A stretch of DNA of 64,000 nucleotides from Struthio camelus. Taxonomy: Eukaryota; Chordata; Aves; Struthioniformes; Struthionidae. The stretch is taken from NCBI RefSeq assembly GCF_040807025.1, contig NC_090946.1, forward strand, positions 78,552,641-78,616,640, read 5' to 3'. The notes below the pieces were generated by a model that was not told the DNA's origin, searched no databases, and was given only the letters and a program-made list of their open reading frames with translations. A program made the translations under genes and the position numbers. Positions 36,201-47,328 of the stretch are shown here, piece by piece (the stretch's first letter is position 1; each line of letters starts with the position of its first letter).

Positions 36201-38094
36201 TGCTCCCAAGCCTGAAAGCTCTTCAGGAGCTGAAAGCAACTCTGGCAGTTAGGTATCTAGGTAGCTTTGGAATTTGTGTTTGGTCCTTTTTGGAGAAGTC
36301 CTTCAAAGGGCAAAGTGATTTCCTAGCAATTTGAGAACATAATTCTGGATCTGTTTGAAAGGTCTCTTGCTTGTTCGTCTTAGTCATCGGATCTTTTCCC
36401 ATTAGGATGTTCTTCTGCTCCCCTGGATCGGGCCTGTGAGCTGCTCCAGCCCTGGCTGGGGGAGAACGGTGTAGCTCTACTCCATGTCCGAAGGGACAGA
36501 AGCTGCCGCGCCGCTGCCGCTGAGCAGGGACCTCAGTATCTGCTGGGGCCAAGTTTTGGTGACAAGAGCCATTCTCGACCCTCTTCCATCACCAAAATTA
36601 AGCTACTCCCAGCAAGACTCTGAGGAAATTTCTTCTAACCAGAGGAGCAATGAAAGAAAGAATAAAATAACAAGGGCAAAGAACGGGACAGCCGAAACCA
36701 ACGCAAGAAAGCTTTGGCTTCTGGCGCTGCTCACACGCTCTAAAGTTGCAATGGAAGCAAAATGCGAACGAGTCGGCTTGTGCCCTGCCCAGGCACCGAG
36801 CAACCTGCTGCATAACCAGCACAATACAGTTATGCAGCATAAATAAGCAACAAATAAAGGACAATCACTTCCACTGCTATTTTTGGCAGCTGAAGTAGTG
36901 GTTAAGTGCCACCACCGGGGGGCAGAAAAGGCCTTTGAAGAATAAGAGCCTTTTCCATGAAAACTGCCGTGTTTCTGAAGTAAAGAAAGTTCTTCCTTTT
37001 CTAATTTATTCCTGTTTTTTATTAAAATTAATAAGTTGACCTGTTGTGCGCCTTACACTTGAAACAGAGGTCTGAACAGGGGAAGGTGTCTGTGCACTAG
37101 AAACGCTGCTGGGGGACTGGAAAGGGAAAACATCTGCATGCTAGATGTGTGGGAGATACCTTCTGCTTTAGGAACAAACACCTGTTTCTTAAGCAATTAA
37201 ACAACGCATTGTTATGTATTATTATCAGTTAGGAAATAACTTTTAGTGTAAGCAGGATAGAATATCATCCAAAGTCGTTTGTTTCATGAAAGTTCGTTAT
37301 TGCTTGACTTGGGGAAAACAGCAAGCAAAGCAGAGAAAGGCCGTTCAGTTATTTAGTCTTACATACTTTTTATCTTATTTATAATATATACATATATATA
37401 TAGGTATGTAATATATACACATGTACAAACACAAACACTCAAAAGACCCCCCCACCCCCAATTTTTTTTATTCCTTAAATCAAAGTGATGCAGTTCAGGC
37501 ATTTTCTGCGTCTCATACAATACAAGCTAATCTTCCTAAATTATTTAGTTGAGTCGTTAGCTAAATCGAGTCATCAATTATCTCTCATCCACTAGGCAGT
37601 ATAGTGATCAGCACGGAGCTTGTGGGCTTCGGTTTGATTTTTTTGGTCACTGTGCTGGATTTGTTATGCAATAACGTTCGGCAGACAATGTTTCTGGCTT
37701 ATTTGCAAAGTGTAAGTTCTCTCCCTCACTGGCATGTTGTGGAGTTCACATAATCAATTCACATAAAATGTCTTAAAATCCTCCCCTTCTATTTTTACCG
37801 ACTCATGAGTACATGTAGCATCATAGTTGCCAGAGAGACCCTAAATGTTCCCTCAGGAGCCTCGCAGACTATCACGTTACTCCAGATTTTGGCATTTCTT
37901 AAAAAGGGATTTCTTTCTTAAACCCACTACACTGTAATGGTTCTTAAGAAGCTGTTACTGTCTAGAGTGTAAATCCGTCTTAGTTTGTGTATTATTGACC
38001 TGGTAAAGTGTGATGGGGGCCTCCGATGAGCCGGGAGGGGGGGGATTTTGCGGCTGCTGTGGGCCAAGAGGCTGCACTTGCAAATGCTTAGGAA

Positions 38095-38120
38095 ATTTTC
38101 ATTGGGAATTTTCATTGGGA
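38095..38120. repeat. 13-bp perfect tandem pair
   Basis: ATTTTCATTGGGA is repeated twice head to tail with no mismatch. Each copy contains an inverted CCAAT core (ATTGG). Probably a replication-slippage duplication. Confidence 0.85.
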
Positions 38121-38499
38121 ATGGAAGTAAATGAGGAGTCAGAGTCGGGGAGGGTCAGTCAAGGCTACAAGCCCTTCACGTGCGAGTACTTGCCGTGCAG
38201 AGCAGCTCCTTGGAAACTCAGATTATTTAACACGAGGGAACGGGAACACGAACAACGTATTGGAAGACCGGATTAAAGGTCGTTGGCGGAACGTAAAAAC
38301 GCTCAAACACCCTCCTGATTCTGCAAAGATACGAGTGCACCGTTTGCCTTCAGGAGGCTGATTTCAACAGTTCCTACTGACAGAAATTCATTTAAGCAAA
38401 TGCTTTAAATCTCTGGAGGGGTAAGGTCCAAAAATGGGAATAAAATAAATTTCTCCCCCACCTCCTGGCATGCAATTAGCATTTGCATACAAACACCCC

Positions 38500-40300
38500 C
38501 TCCCTAAAACGAGTAAGTCGAGAGCGAGAATCCTAGCAGCCCCCTTAACCAAAAAAGCTCGCAAAGGATCTTGTTCCGCCTTTCTACTTGCAATAGGAAA
38601 ATACAGCTTTAGGCCCAATCCTGTAACCAGATTCTCAGCGGCTGACCCGGCTGAGCACAGGACCTCCCTCCCGCTGTGCCCCCTGGGTCTCCGCCACGTT
38701 TTGCAGATCACACTTCTACAAAATGAGGCCATAATTCAGTAAAAAGGCAACACGTTAGTGACTGAATAAGCCAAGAAGAAAATAGATGTCTGACTCAAAC
38801 GTCAGAGAGCCACAGATCACTTGCCAGAGGGGCTGAAAGATGTGATTTTAGGGAAAGACTTCTGTAATGTGTTGCTGATGTGTTTTCCCCCGTGAACAGG
38901 TTGCGGCACAAAACGTTGAATCGCGCCTCTATTAATAGGAGCGTAGCCGGAGGAGCAGAAAAGGGATTTTTAGCAAAAGGCGAGGTGAATGCTAAGGAAT
39001 GACATCTCAGCAGATTGAACTGGAAAACGCTGCGCTCTGCCAGTTTTTTCAAAATCAGAGATCTTTTACGTGCGCCGCGCGCTACCCTGCAATGAAACAG
39101 CACCTTTGTAAGCGCAAGGAAAAATCCAGCTGCCAAACAAGGCTCTGCCCTCTGGGGTAGGTGAAGCACGTAGCAAAAATTACAGCTCGCTGCAATATCC
39201 CATTTTTGAAGACAAACCGGCCTCGGCGTGCGAAAATCATTCCTGCCAAAGAGGAGCTGTTTGTCCCGTTACGTAAGAAACAAACTCCGTTTAGGCATTC
39301 AATTGACTTTCTAACTTAGGAGACAGGACTTTACATCTGCAAATACTGCAGATAGATTGCATTCTTGGCCCGTGCTTTAGAAGGTTATGGAGAATAAACG
39401 CACACCCCGGTAGCGTTCTGGTGAGCTCGCTAATCTCAGTTGCACTTTGTCAGAGCGAGGTAACTGGTCGTTAAGTGAAATACCTTAGATCAAAGGGGGA
39501 TTAATCGCCAACTGAATCCTTGCTGAATAAACCTGTCATTCAAGAAAATTATTTCCACTGAACTTAGCAGCGGATTGAAGGTATTTGCATAACAGGGACC
39601 AACGTGCTTCAGCCAGGTTAAAAGGTTCAGAATGCAGCCAGTGTTTAGCTTTTTGGCTCCTTTTCCTTTCAGCGGCCCTGTACAATGGTTTTTAATCTGA
39701 TAATGCAGCTAACTATCTAAATGATGTCCGAACAGGAAAGTATTGCAAAGTTTGCGTGAGGGATGGATCAATTTCACTTTCAGGAACTCCTAAATCTGAT
39801 TTGTCGGAATTTAAGATGTAATCCTTGAAAAAAGTCCCTTAAACCCGAGGGCTGTTTATTAACGCCCGCCCCCCCCCCCCTTTTTTTTTTTTTATTTGAC
39901 CTTTGTCTTAGAAACAGCTCGTCCTGCCTGCTGCCTCACCCGGGGCTCCTTATGATCATTTCATATGGGTTTGGACGCCCGGCTATACGCGATGCCTATA
40001 TAGCTGCGTGCACACTTTGCGCCCATGGATCGGGACACGCACACGCGTACAAACAGACTTTGGGCTTTCTTTTTAAGCCTGTCGTTCTGAGGTCACGATG
40101 GATTCAAACGTTAAGTGAGATGGGTATAATTAAATAATATCGGCCCCGACAGGCTTCCGTCATTTTTGAGGATCAGTCCACGAAAGAGCTTTAAGCACTG
40201 CGGGCTTGTTCAGGTTTTGTCGCACGAGCGTGCCGACGTTTTGAAACCGAACGACTGATCTCTGTTTTGTTGTTGTTGCTTTTCGCTGTGACTTTTTGCG
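38500..40300. promoter_or_regulatory. CpG-rich, moderate-GC block; candidate regulatory region
   Basis: CpG dinucleotides are far denser here than in the surrounding 30 kb, for example in GTGCGCCGCGCGCTACC near 39071, ACCGGCCTCGGCGTGCG near 39217 and the stretch at 40141-40260, although overall GC is only moderate. CpG retention usually means an unmethylated germline state, as at enhancers or Polycomb targets of developmental genes. No exon with protein similarity is visible. A noncoding RNA promoter is possible. Boundaries are approximate. Confidence 0.4.
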
Positions 40301-42639
40301 GAGAACTCATTTGCCGGAGAAGAGAAAATAAGGGGTCTTCTGTGGCTGTAAGGCAGCGGCTTTTGAATCTGCGCTTTAAGAACTGGGGAAAAACACACCG
40401 AAAAAAATGTACATTTCCGGAGAATGCTTTCTTGTCGTCTCCTTCTCAAGCCTCCCTGGGGCTCATTTGCAAGCGCTTCCACCTCTCCTACCTTTCGGGT
40501 GTGCGGAGGAACGTCAAGCTACATGGCGGACGTCAGATTTCATAATCAGATTTTGACAATAAATGGAATTTAGCCACTTCGGCATCTAGAATGCGCCTGA
40601 CACCGTTCATTCTTTCAGTGGGAGCAGTTCATATTCATTGCAAACTCAAAGCATCTTTCAAGTTAAAAAAATTGCAAAGAATGGTTATCAAAGAAAATGA
40701 ATAAAATCCATATTGAGATAATTTTTTAGAAAATGATTGAAGTTTTAACCCAAGAAAGGACTCTTAGAGTTTCTTATAGCTTAGAATAAGAACATGTCAA
40801 TCACGATTAAGCTTCTGGAATTGGAATCCCTTTGAAATGCAGCTGTTTCTTCTTTAATTGTGGCAGCGGACTCAAAAGAAAAGAAAGGTCCAGCCTTAAA
40901 GATGAGTAAGGAATACAAAATAGCTCAGGATTAGTTGTGGAGTTCAAAGGTCGCTAATTACACTAAGGAGTTCCCAGACACAGGGAAAACATTAAACAGG
41001 TCACCTACCAAATGGGAAACAGAGTTTGACTTCAAAAAAAAAAAAAAAAGATCCTGAAGAGATAGGTTTCTAGAGAAAATCAAAAGCGTTGCAGTGAGAG
41101 CACCTGATCTCAATGGGAAGAAAATGGGTTGGGTTTAGTTTGCTGCTGTTGCGTGTTGCTACAGATGGCATCGGGCTTTAAAAAAATTATCTAGAGCTCA
41201 GCCAGGTTTCTAGAAATCTCCAGGATGGTGGGGAAGGGAGGGAACAGGCGCTGAAACATCCGATTTCCAGTTGCAGTGCTGGAGGCGAGCCCTTGAAATG
41301 CGGCCTCCACGAGGGCTCGCATCTCCCTGGCAGCATGTGGCTCATTTTGCAGAGGATGAGCCGTGCGAATAGGTGGGCATAGCTTGACCAGAAAGCTTTT
41401 TGCCAGGCTCCTTGGATGTGCTATCCGAGGGGCACAGCCCAGCTGCAGACCGGGAGGTGGATCTTCATGGTCAAGGACTTGACTCCCCTTGGGACCTTTG
41501 GTGCATGCTTAACTTCCAGCTCCTCTCTGGTCCCGTTGACTTGAGCTGTACTGAGGGGGCTGCTCTCCCTGCTGGTGCCCCGCACACGTGTCAGCCCCTT
41601 CTGGGTTGGCACTCGAGCTCCAAGGATGCTACTTTCTGCTGAAAGCCTCCTGGGGACACGCTGCTATTTGTGCTCGTTTGGAGGAGGACTGCAGTAAGCA
41701 ATAAACCTTTGGTCCTCTGGATCTGGGTGCAGGTAGAGAGAGCCAATGCTTTTATCTCCAGTCTGTTCACAGAGTATTTTTGGGAGAACAGAGCCTTTAT
41801 TCTCTCAGAACCTACTCTTCTGCCCAAATCACCATTTTATTCCAGCAAAAATTGGTGGATCTTAGGTTGGTGGATCTTAGATTTGTGGAAATAAGGAAGG
41901 GGAATTCTAGATAATCCGAGGGATACATCTATCAGAGTGGTCTACACTGGGCCCATACAAGGTCCTACTCATGCCCAAGACGTCTTTGTCAGTGGTGTCC
42001 GCGGGAGTGAGACTGAGACTTAAGCCTCTATTATCTGTTCCCCGCACTTGAATAACTTGGGTTTGATGTTAAAGGAACTGAGTTTAGAAACAACCCCAGG
42101 GTGCTCTTGGATGATTCCCACTGACAGCCACGTGCTGGAACAGCATCTACCCTAACCTCTTCCAAGGAAGCTTGTACTTCCCAAACTGGGATCCTCAAAA
42201 CTCTCACCTAAAGGCTTCAGGGACTATGGCTGCCATAGTGCTCTAAGGACAAGCACAGCTTTCTGATGGTGAACTCCACCCTAAAAGGTGCTGTTGGTAA
42301 TACATGGTATTTTTTGCATGCTAACTATTCAGTAAATTCTTGCTTCACATGCAGCATGGCTCAAGTTCAGGCCCCAGCTGAGCTCTGGACTGTTTCATTT
42401 CCCTCAAACTGAGAGCTGAGGAGGAGGAATTGCTTCCAGGGAGTGGACGAGGCACCAGGAGGGAAGATTCCTTGGGATTCGGTACTGAACATGTTGGAGA
42501 AGCCAACTGCTGACGGGACAGTGGAAGGCAACATGGGAGACAGTGACTGTAAAACAAGCCATTGAGAACCCAGTCACAGGAAAAGCAGGGAACAGAACCA
42601 AATTTCAGCGTGTTCAGAAAGCTGGTAAGTGGGAGCTTA

Positions 42640-43400
42640 TGGGAAATAAATCAAAGAGACAAGGCAGCCCGGGGAATGGGTGTTTTTTAAAGCAACAGTA
42701 TGAGAGAACAAGTGTAAAGTAGGCGGTGGTGGAGGAAAGAGCAAATACAGTAAAGGACAAACTGGGCTTGCACACAAGCTCTGTTATGACCTAAAGCTGC
42801 AGAAAGGGCCTGTACAAACAGGACACAGCATGGCAAATTTGTAAGGATATGCATAAAAGATAGATAGCATATGTAAGGAGAGGAAAGCTGCTGCAAAGGC
42901 TAATGTTTAATGCCTTTTTTGTTTCGATATATGATAAAATGCTTAACTGCTGTCAAATTGCCACAAAAGTTAATACTGGAAAAAACAGAATAAAAATGTA
43001 GAAGAGGGAAGAGGAAGGAAGGAGTAAGTTCGGGACCACTTAGAAAAAGTAGCTGCTTACAAATTATCTGAAGTAATGGGATTTATCCCAAAGTACTTGA
43101 GAAACTGGCAGAGAGCATCTCAGAGCTGTCACCACATACCTTAGGACCGTGGTGTCAGGAGTGAACTTCCAGAACACCAAAAAAGTACAAAAATACCTCC
43201 AGAGAGCGTAAACAGAACAGCGATAAGTAGCAGCCAGGGTGGATTTGCCAACAGCCAGTCCTGTTAGGGGCACTAATTCCTTTCTGTGGTGGGAGGAACA
43301 GGCCCCGTGAACACGTCGGGGACGCTTGAATTGAAGAAACGGGCTGAGGTGAATAGGACGTGATTCAGTGAGGACTAGAGCAAAGCGCTGCCCTGGGTCG
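42640..43400 (+). mobile_element. ancient CR1 LINE remnant (ORF2 middle part)
   Basis: GIYPKVLEKLAESISE at 43078-43125 and QGGFANSQSC at 43234-43263 correspond to two consecutive conserved blocks of CR1 ORF2 upstream of the catalytic loop (family form GIHPRVL.ELA... and QHGF.K.KSC). They lie in the right order but in shifted frames. The A-rich sequence leftwards to about 42640 reads like the preceding linker of the same element, which I can support less well. The copy is heavily decayed, similar in age to the one near 12 kb. Confidence 0.6.
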
Positions 43401-46400
43401 GAGTAATCCGCTCTGCAGGTCCAGGTCAGGGCATGACTGCTGGGGTGGGACATCTCCGAACCTCAAGTGGGGTAAAGCTGAGAGATGTCAGGGCTGGCTG
43501 GGCTTTGGAGGAGGAGGAGCGTGTTTAAGACACCGGAGGGGGATCCCTCTCCTCACCTCAGCACCTCAGGACAACGCATCTCTTTGGGACGTGACACTTG
43601 GAGAGAGAGGTAGGCCATACTGAGGGCAGCAAGGAGACTGAGGGGCGGGGAGGCATGGAAGAACCAAGGCAGTTTAGGTGAGATATAGGGGAAATCTTTT
43701 CTGTGACAAGAACATGAAAATCAGCCGGGGAAGAACGATGCACAGGACAGGGAGCATCCCTCAGGGAGGGTTTAGGGAGAGCTGGTCCCTTCAGAGTGAG
43801 GGGATGCACTCTCTAACCCTCTTCCAGCCCTACACTCCAAGGCGTTTGTCCTCTCTGAGCCCTACATCTTGTATGTTTGTCCTCTCCTGGAATCTTTCAT
43901 CCTAAAATATGTCTTCTAGTCCTTGGCCTCCTCATGGCTTGTCTCAGGAGCTTCCCAGTCTGGACATTTTTCTAGAAATGGGGGCACTGTGGGCTGGTGA
44001 GAATTGCCAAGTGCTCACACCATTGCCAAGTACTCCCCCTCCTGTATTTTTCCTCCTTACACATTCAGTAATTATATTGGTCCTTCAGGCTACAGCAATG
44101 CACACTTCACCCTTGTACTAAGTCTTTTTGCACTTGTATCCTTCTCAGCCCCCCTGTTCCTCTCACCCTGGATAGATGGCATCTGTTCCCAAACAGATAA
44201 CCATTGTGACTGTTTGTGCTGGAACATCTACTTTTGTGTTTGCTGAGCTATGCAGCTTATCCCGGATGAGGGCTGCAGCATCTTCATTAATCACTGCTTC
44301 TCAGTCATTGCCCCATCCACAAATTTCATCAGCGCAAATTCTGTTTTCTTCCACAAACTTTTAAGTAACACAGTTGAGATCCAAAACATTTTGATGGTAG
44401 TTCCCCATTGCTATTGCACTCTGAAATGTCAGCCATTTTAAAATGTGCTTAATTGGTAATACACGGACTTTCCTTTGCTTTGATGTCTTAGAGGTCTGTT
44501 GCATCATCAACTCTATTATCTTTACCAACTGAACTTGCAATCTCATTCAAAAACTTTGACAGTATCTATTTGCTATAAATTCTTGTTAATTAGCATTACT
44601 TATATTACCCTCAAATTTTATGAAATGAAGTGAGCTCATTTTATTAATGAAGTGAGTTCTGTATTAACTTTATGATTATTTAAACCTGAAGGCACCTGAA
44701 ACCTCCACACAGATCACTTCGTACTTTCCATGTCGTGTGTTCTGCAGGACATGACTGAACGTACCTCAGACAGGATGGAGCTGACAGGTTCTGGAGCAAC
44801 CTCAGACAGGTTGCTAGCTGTCTAGTTTGAATGAGATCAGGTGTTCCCCTGCTTAGCTCCTTTGCAGAGCATGGCAGTGGTTCAGAGCAGCCAGGGCCAG
44901 GGAGAAAACCAGCATGTTCCTTTCCTTTTACCTCACAGGGGATGGAGAACACACGGTCAAATCTTTTGTTTTCCATGGGGATGCAAACCCACCTCCTCCA
45001 TGTCATGGGAGACACCCTGACCTTGCTAAGACTCAGACTTAACTAAGCATCCATAAGATTCAGCCTTTCCCCTTCCCAAAAGAGAAGTGTAGCCATCAGG
45101 TCAGGAGAAAGGCTTAATCAGACTCCCTCTCTCTACCAGCATTGGTGTCTCATGGTTGGTGCACATGGCAGTTGGATTAAGGCATGTCCCAATTTAACCA
45201 GTTTGGCTGTCTGACAAGTTCGCGTGTTCTTTTCAAATGACAGAACATGCTGCATGCGCAAGACTGCCACGGGCTTCAGCCGCACTTCGTTAGAGGGCAG
45301 ACACAGCCTCTCTTCCCCTCTTCTCTTACCACAGAGCTATCCCTGAGCAGGAGCAGAGGCACTGCAGCAAAAGCAGGCTAGGCCTATAATGCAGAAGTTT
45401 ACGGAGCAAAACCTCTTCCAGTCACAATGGGCAATGGCTTCCCCTAAGTTGTATAAAGCTGCTCCTGGTTAGAAGAGAAGCTTCACCCACCCTCTCCCTC
45501 CATCCAAACTCACATTGATGGCTGCGCCTAAAGTAACCTACACCACCAGCGTTCCTGAATACTGCAGCTGTCCTAACCTTAGAGAAGCTGGAAATACGGG
45601 CAAGAGGAAAATCAAAAAGGAACGTGATTTGGGAAGGCCCCCATGCTTTCAAGTACGAGGTTGAATCTCCTGTTCTAATGCACTGAGAGTTTCTGCAGTC
45701 CCATCATTGCATCGCATTTCCTGGGAGCACTCTTTGGACTCCTACGAAGGAGAAAAGCCATCCCTCCTCTGGGCTGCTGTGCTGTACAGACAGCTTCTGT
45801 GTTTCTCATGGGAAGGCTGGAAGCAAACACTGCATACTGAAAATCTGCAGTAGCTACCTAGCACAGGGAGCGTGATCTAAACCCTTTCATCAGAGGGACC
45901 CTTTTCCCCTGCACATCGTGGTGTCGAGGCATGCAGCTGACTGTAAGGGGTGGGGGCAGGATTCAGGGCAAAGTCATTCAACACCTTTTGCCTGCTAATC
46001 ACAATAGATGCAGCAACTTTGTGAAATGGGTCATAGCACAGCTCTCCTTGATAAGTTTGCATAGCAGTTGCAAGCTGAACGGCATGTTTCACATGAATTA
46101 ATCCACTCTTTAGAACATTTAACCAACCAATTAGATTACTATCTTGATCTAAGCATTTTTTAAATTATAGCTTAAAACTTTTCTCCTTACATAATCACTA
46201 ATCTTATTTATCACACAGCGTACAGTTAAACAAGAAGTATGGCAGGAGCAGCCGGCATGCTCAGTTATTAGACGGCATTCTTCTCTTCTTTTGTGCTGCT
46301 CTCCAGGTTCCCTCAGTTTTTCACCAGCCTTTCAGAATTTGCTCATTTCCTGATAACTCTCTCAAAGTCCATTTCCTGTGTTCCTGCAGATACCAATTTT

Positions 46401-47176
46401 CTTCTCAAAATCAGAGGTTTCCTCTGTAAAGCGAGTCCTTTTCCTTTAAGCCTGTTTTTTCTAGAGAAAATGGCTCAGTGATGCTTCTTGGAACCTCCAG
46501 CAAACTTAGCTGGTTTTGTCTGCTCAGAGTTAATCTTGTGACTTTAAAAAACAGGTTCACACTTCTGGATACTCACCAATAACAGCTCTCAGAACAACAC
46601 AGTTTGCAGGCAGATACGAAAAGGAACTCATCAGTTCTGCAGATGGGAGCAATAAAGACTCCTGTATCGCTCCACTTTTAAAAGCACGGGTCATATCATA
46701 CTTTCTCTCTTAAAATTCTCCTACATTACTGGCTCATACGTATCCTGTACCCATCTCTGCACAAAATCATCTTGTGAAAAGAAGAAAACTCTCTTGCTTT
46801 TAATTCTCCTTTTAATCTGGGGTCTAATAAGATTTTTATAACTTCAGGACAGGAATAAGACATTGAAAGCTTTCCTGTCCTGGTGAACCCTTTAGCTTGC
46901 AAAGGCAGTGAAATAATGGAGTCCTCCCGGGAAGATGTGCTCAGGCACACCAGTTGACATCATCTGCATCACTGGGTACTTATTTTGTACCAGGTAATGT
47001 TAGAAGGGACATATAAATGGGCAAGGCAAGTACTTTTCAGATTGCCTTCTCTAAGTTGCTATCCAGGACTAAAATTATAAGTTGGTTTTAAATGGTTAAG
47101 AAAAACAAATTCATTTGCTCTTCCTCACAACAGATTTTTTTTTTAAATAAACACACATACAGAATGCTGCAGCAAA
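43401..47176. other. intergenic, downstream of AP5M1
   Basis: Mixed-composition sequence between the old CR1 piece and the AP5M1 poly(A) site. Only short chance ORFs are present, and I see no recognisable exon, RNA gene or repeat family. Longer AP5M1 3' UTR forms could extend into the right part of this stretch. Confidence 0.55.
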
Positions 47177-47182
47177 TTTATT
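47177..47182 (-). terminator. AP5M1: AP5M1 poly(A) signal AATAAA
   Basis: AATAAA on the minus strand begins 58 nt after the AP5M1 stop codon. A GT-rich element (TGTATGTGTGTTTATTT, plus positions about 47146-47162) follows about 15-30 nt further on, with CA dinucleotides between. That is the standard arrangement for cleavage and polyadenylation, and it would give a very short 3' UTR. Alternative downstream sites are possible. Confidence 0.6.
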
Positions 47183-47239
47183 TTTACTGTATCACTGACA
47201 TTACTTTCATTAGCTGTCTTTTTTGCTTAAATACAAAAA

Positions 47240-47328
47240 TCATTCATTAGTAAATAAGGTTTTGTACACGATAGGTGCCGATGCTTTGGAATTCCAGATG
47301 TAGTAATCAGAAGAAATCAGTTCCCGGG
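47240..47328 (-). CDS. AP5M1: AP5M1 exon 8 (last coding exon)
   Basis: Residues 463-491, (S)[20 protein letters not shown] then YKTLFTNE and stop TGA at 47242-47240. Acceptor TTTTTTAG|. The last eight residues differ from the human tail (VTYGSLLL), as often at protein ends. The poly(A) signal follows 58 nt later. Confidence 0.92.

Larger units (their letters stand above)
33203..42640. other. intergenic, no recognised gene
   Basis: No ORF resembles a known protein. Notable inside are a TA-rich tract at about 37380-37425, a 13-bp tandem pair at 38095-38120, a CpG-rich block at about 38.5-40.3 kb with a POU/homeobox motif cluster at its left edge, a C-then-T homopolymer run at about 39868-39893, a poly-A run near 41034-41049, and a small duplication GGTGGATCTTAG near 41853-41880. 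Confidence 0.55.

Noticed and set aside
43064-43453. 129-codon minus-strand ORF
   Set aside because: It is antisense to a decayed CR1 ORF2 segment read on the plus strand.
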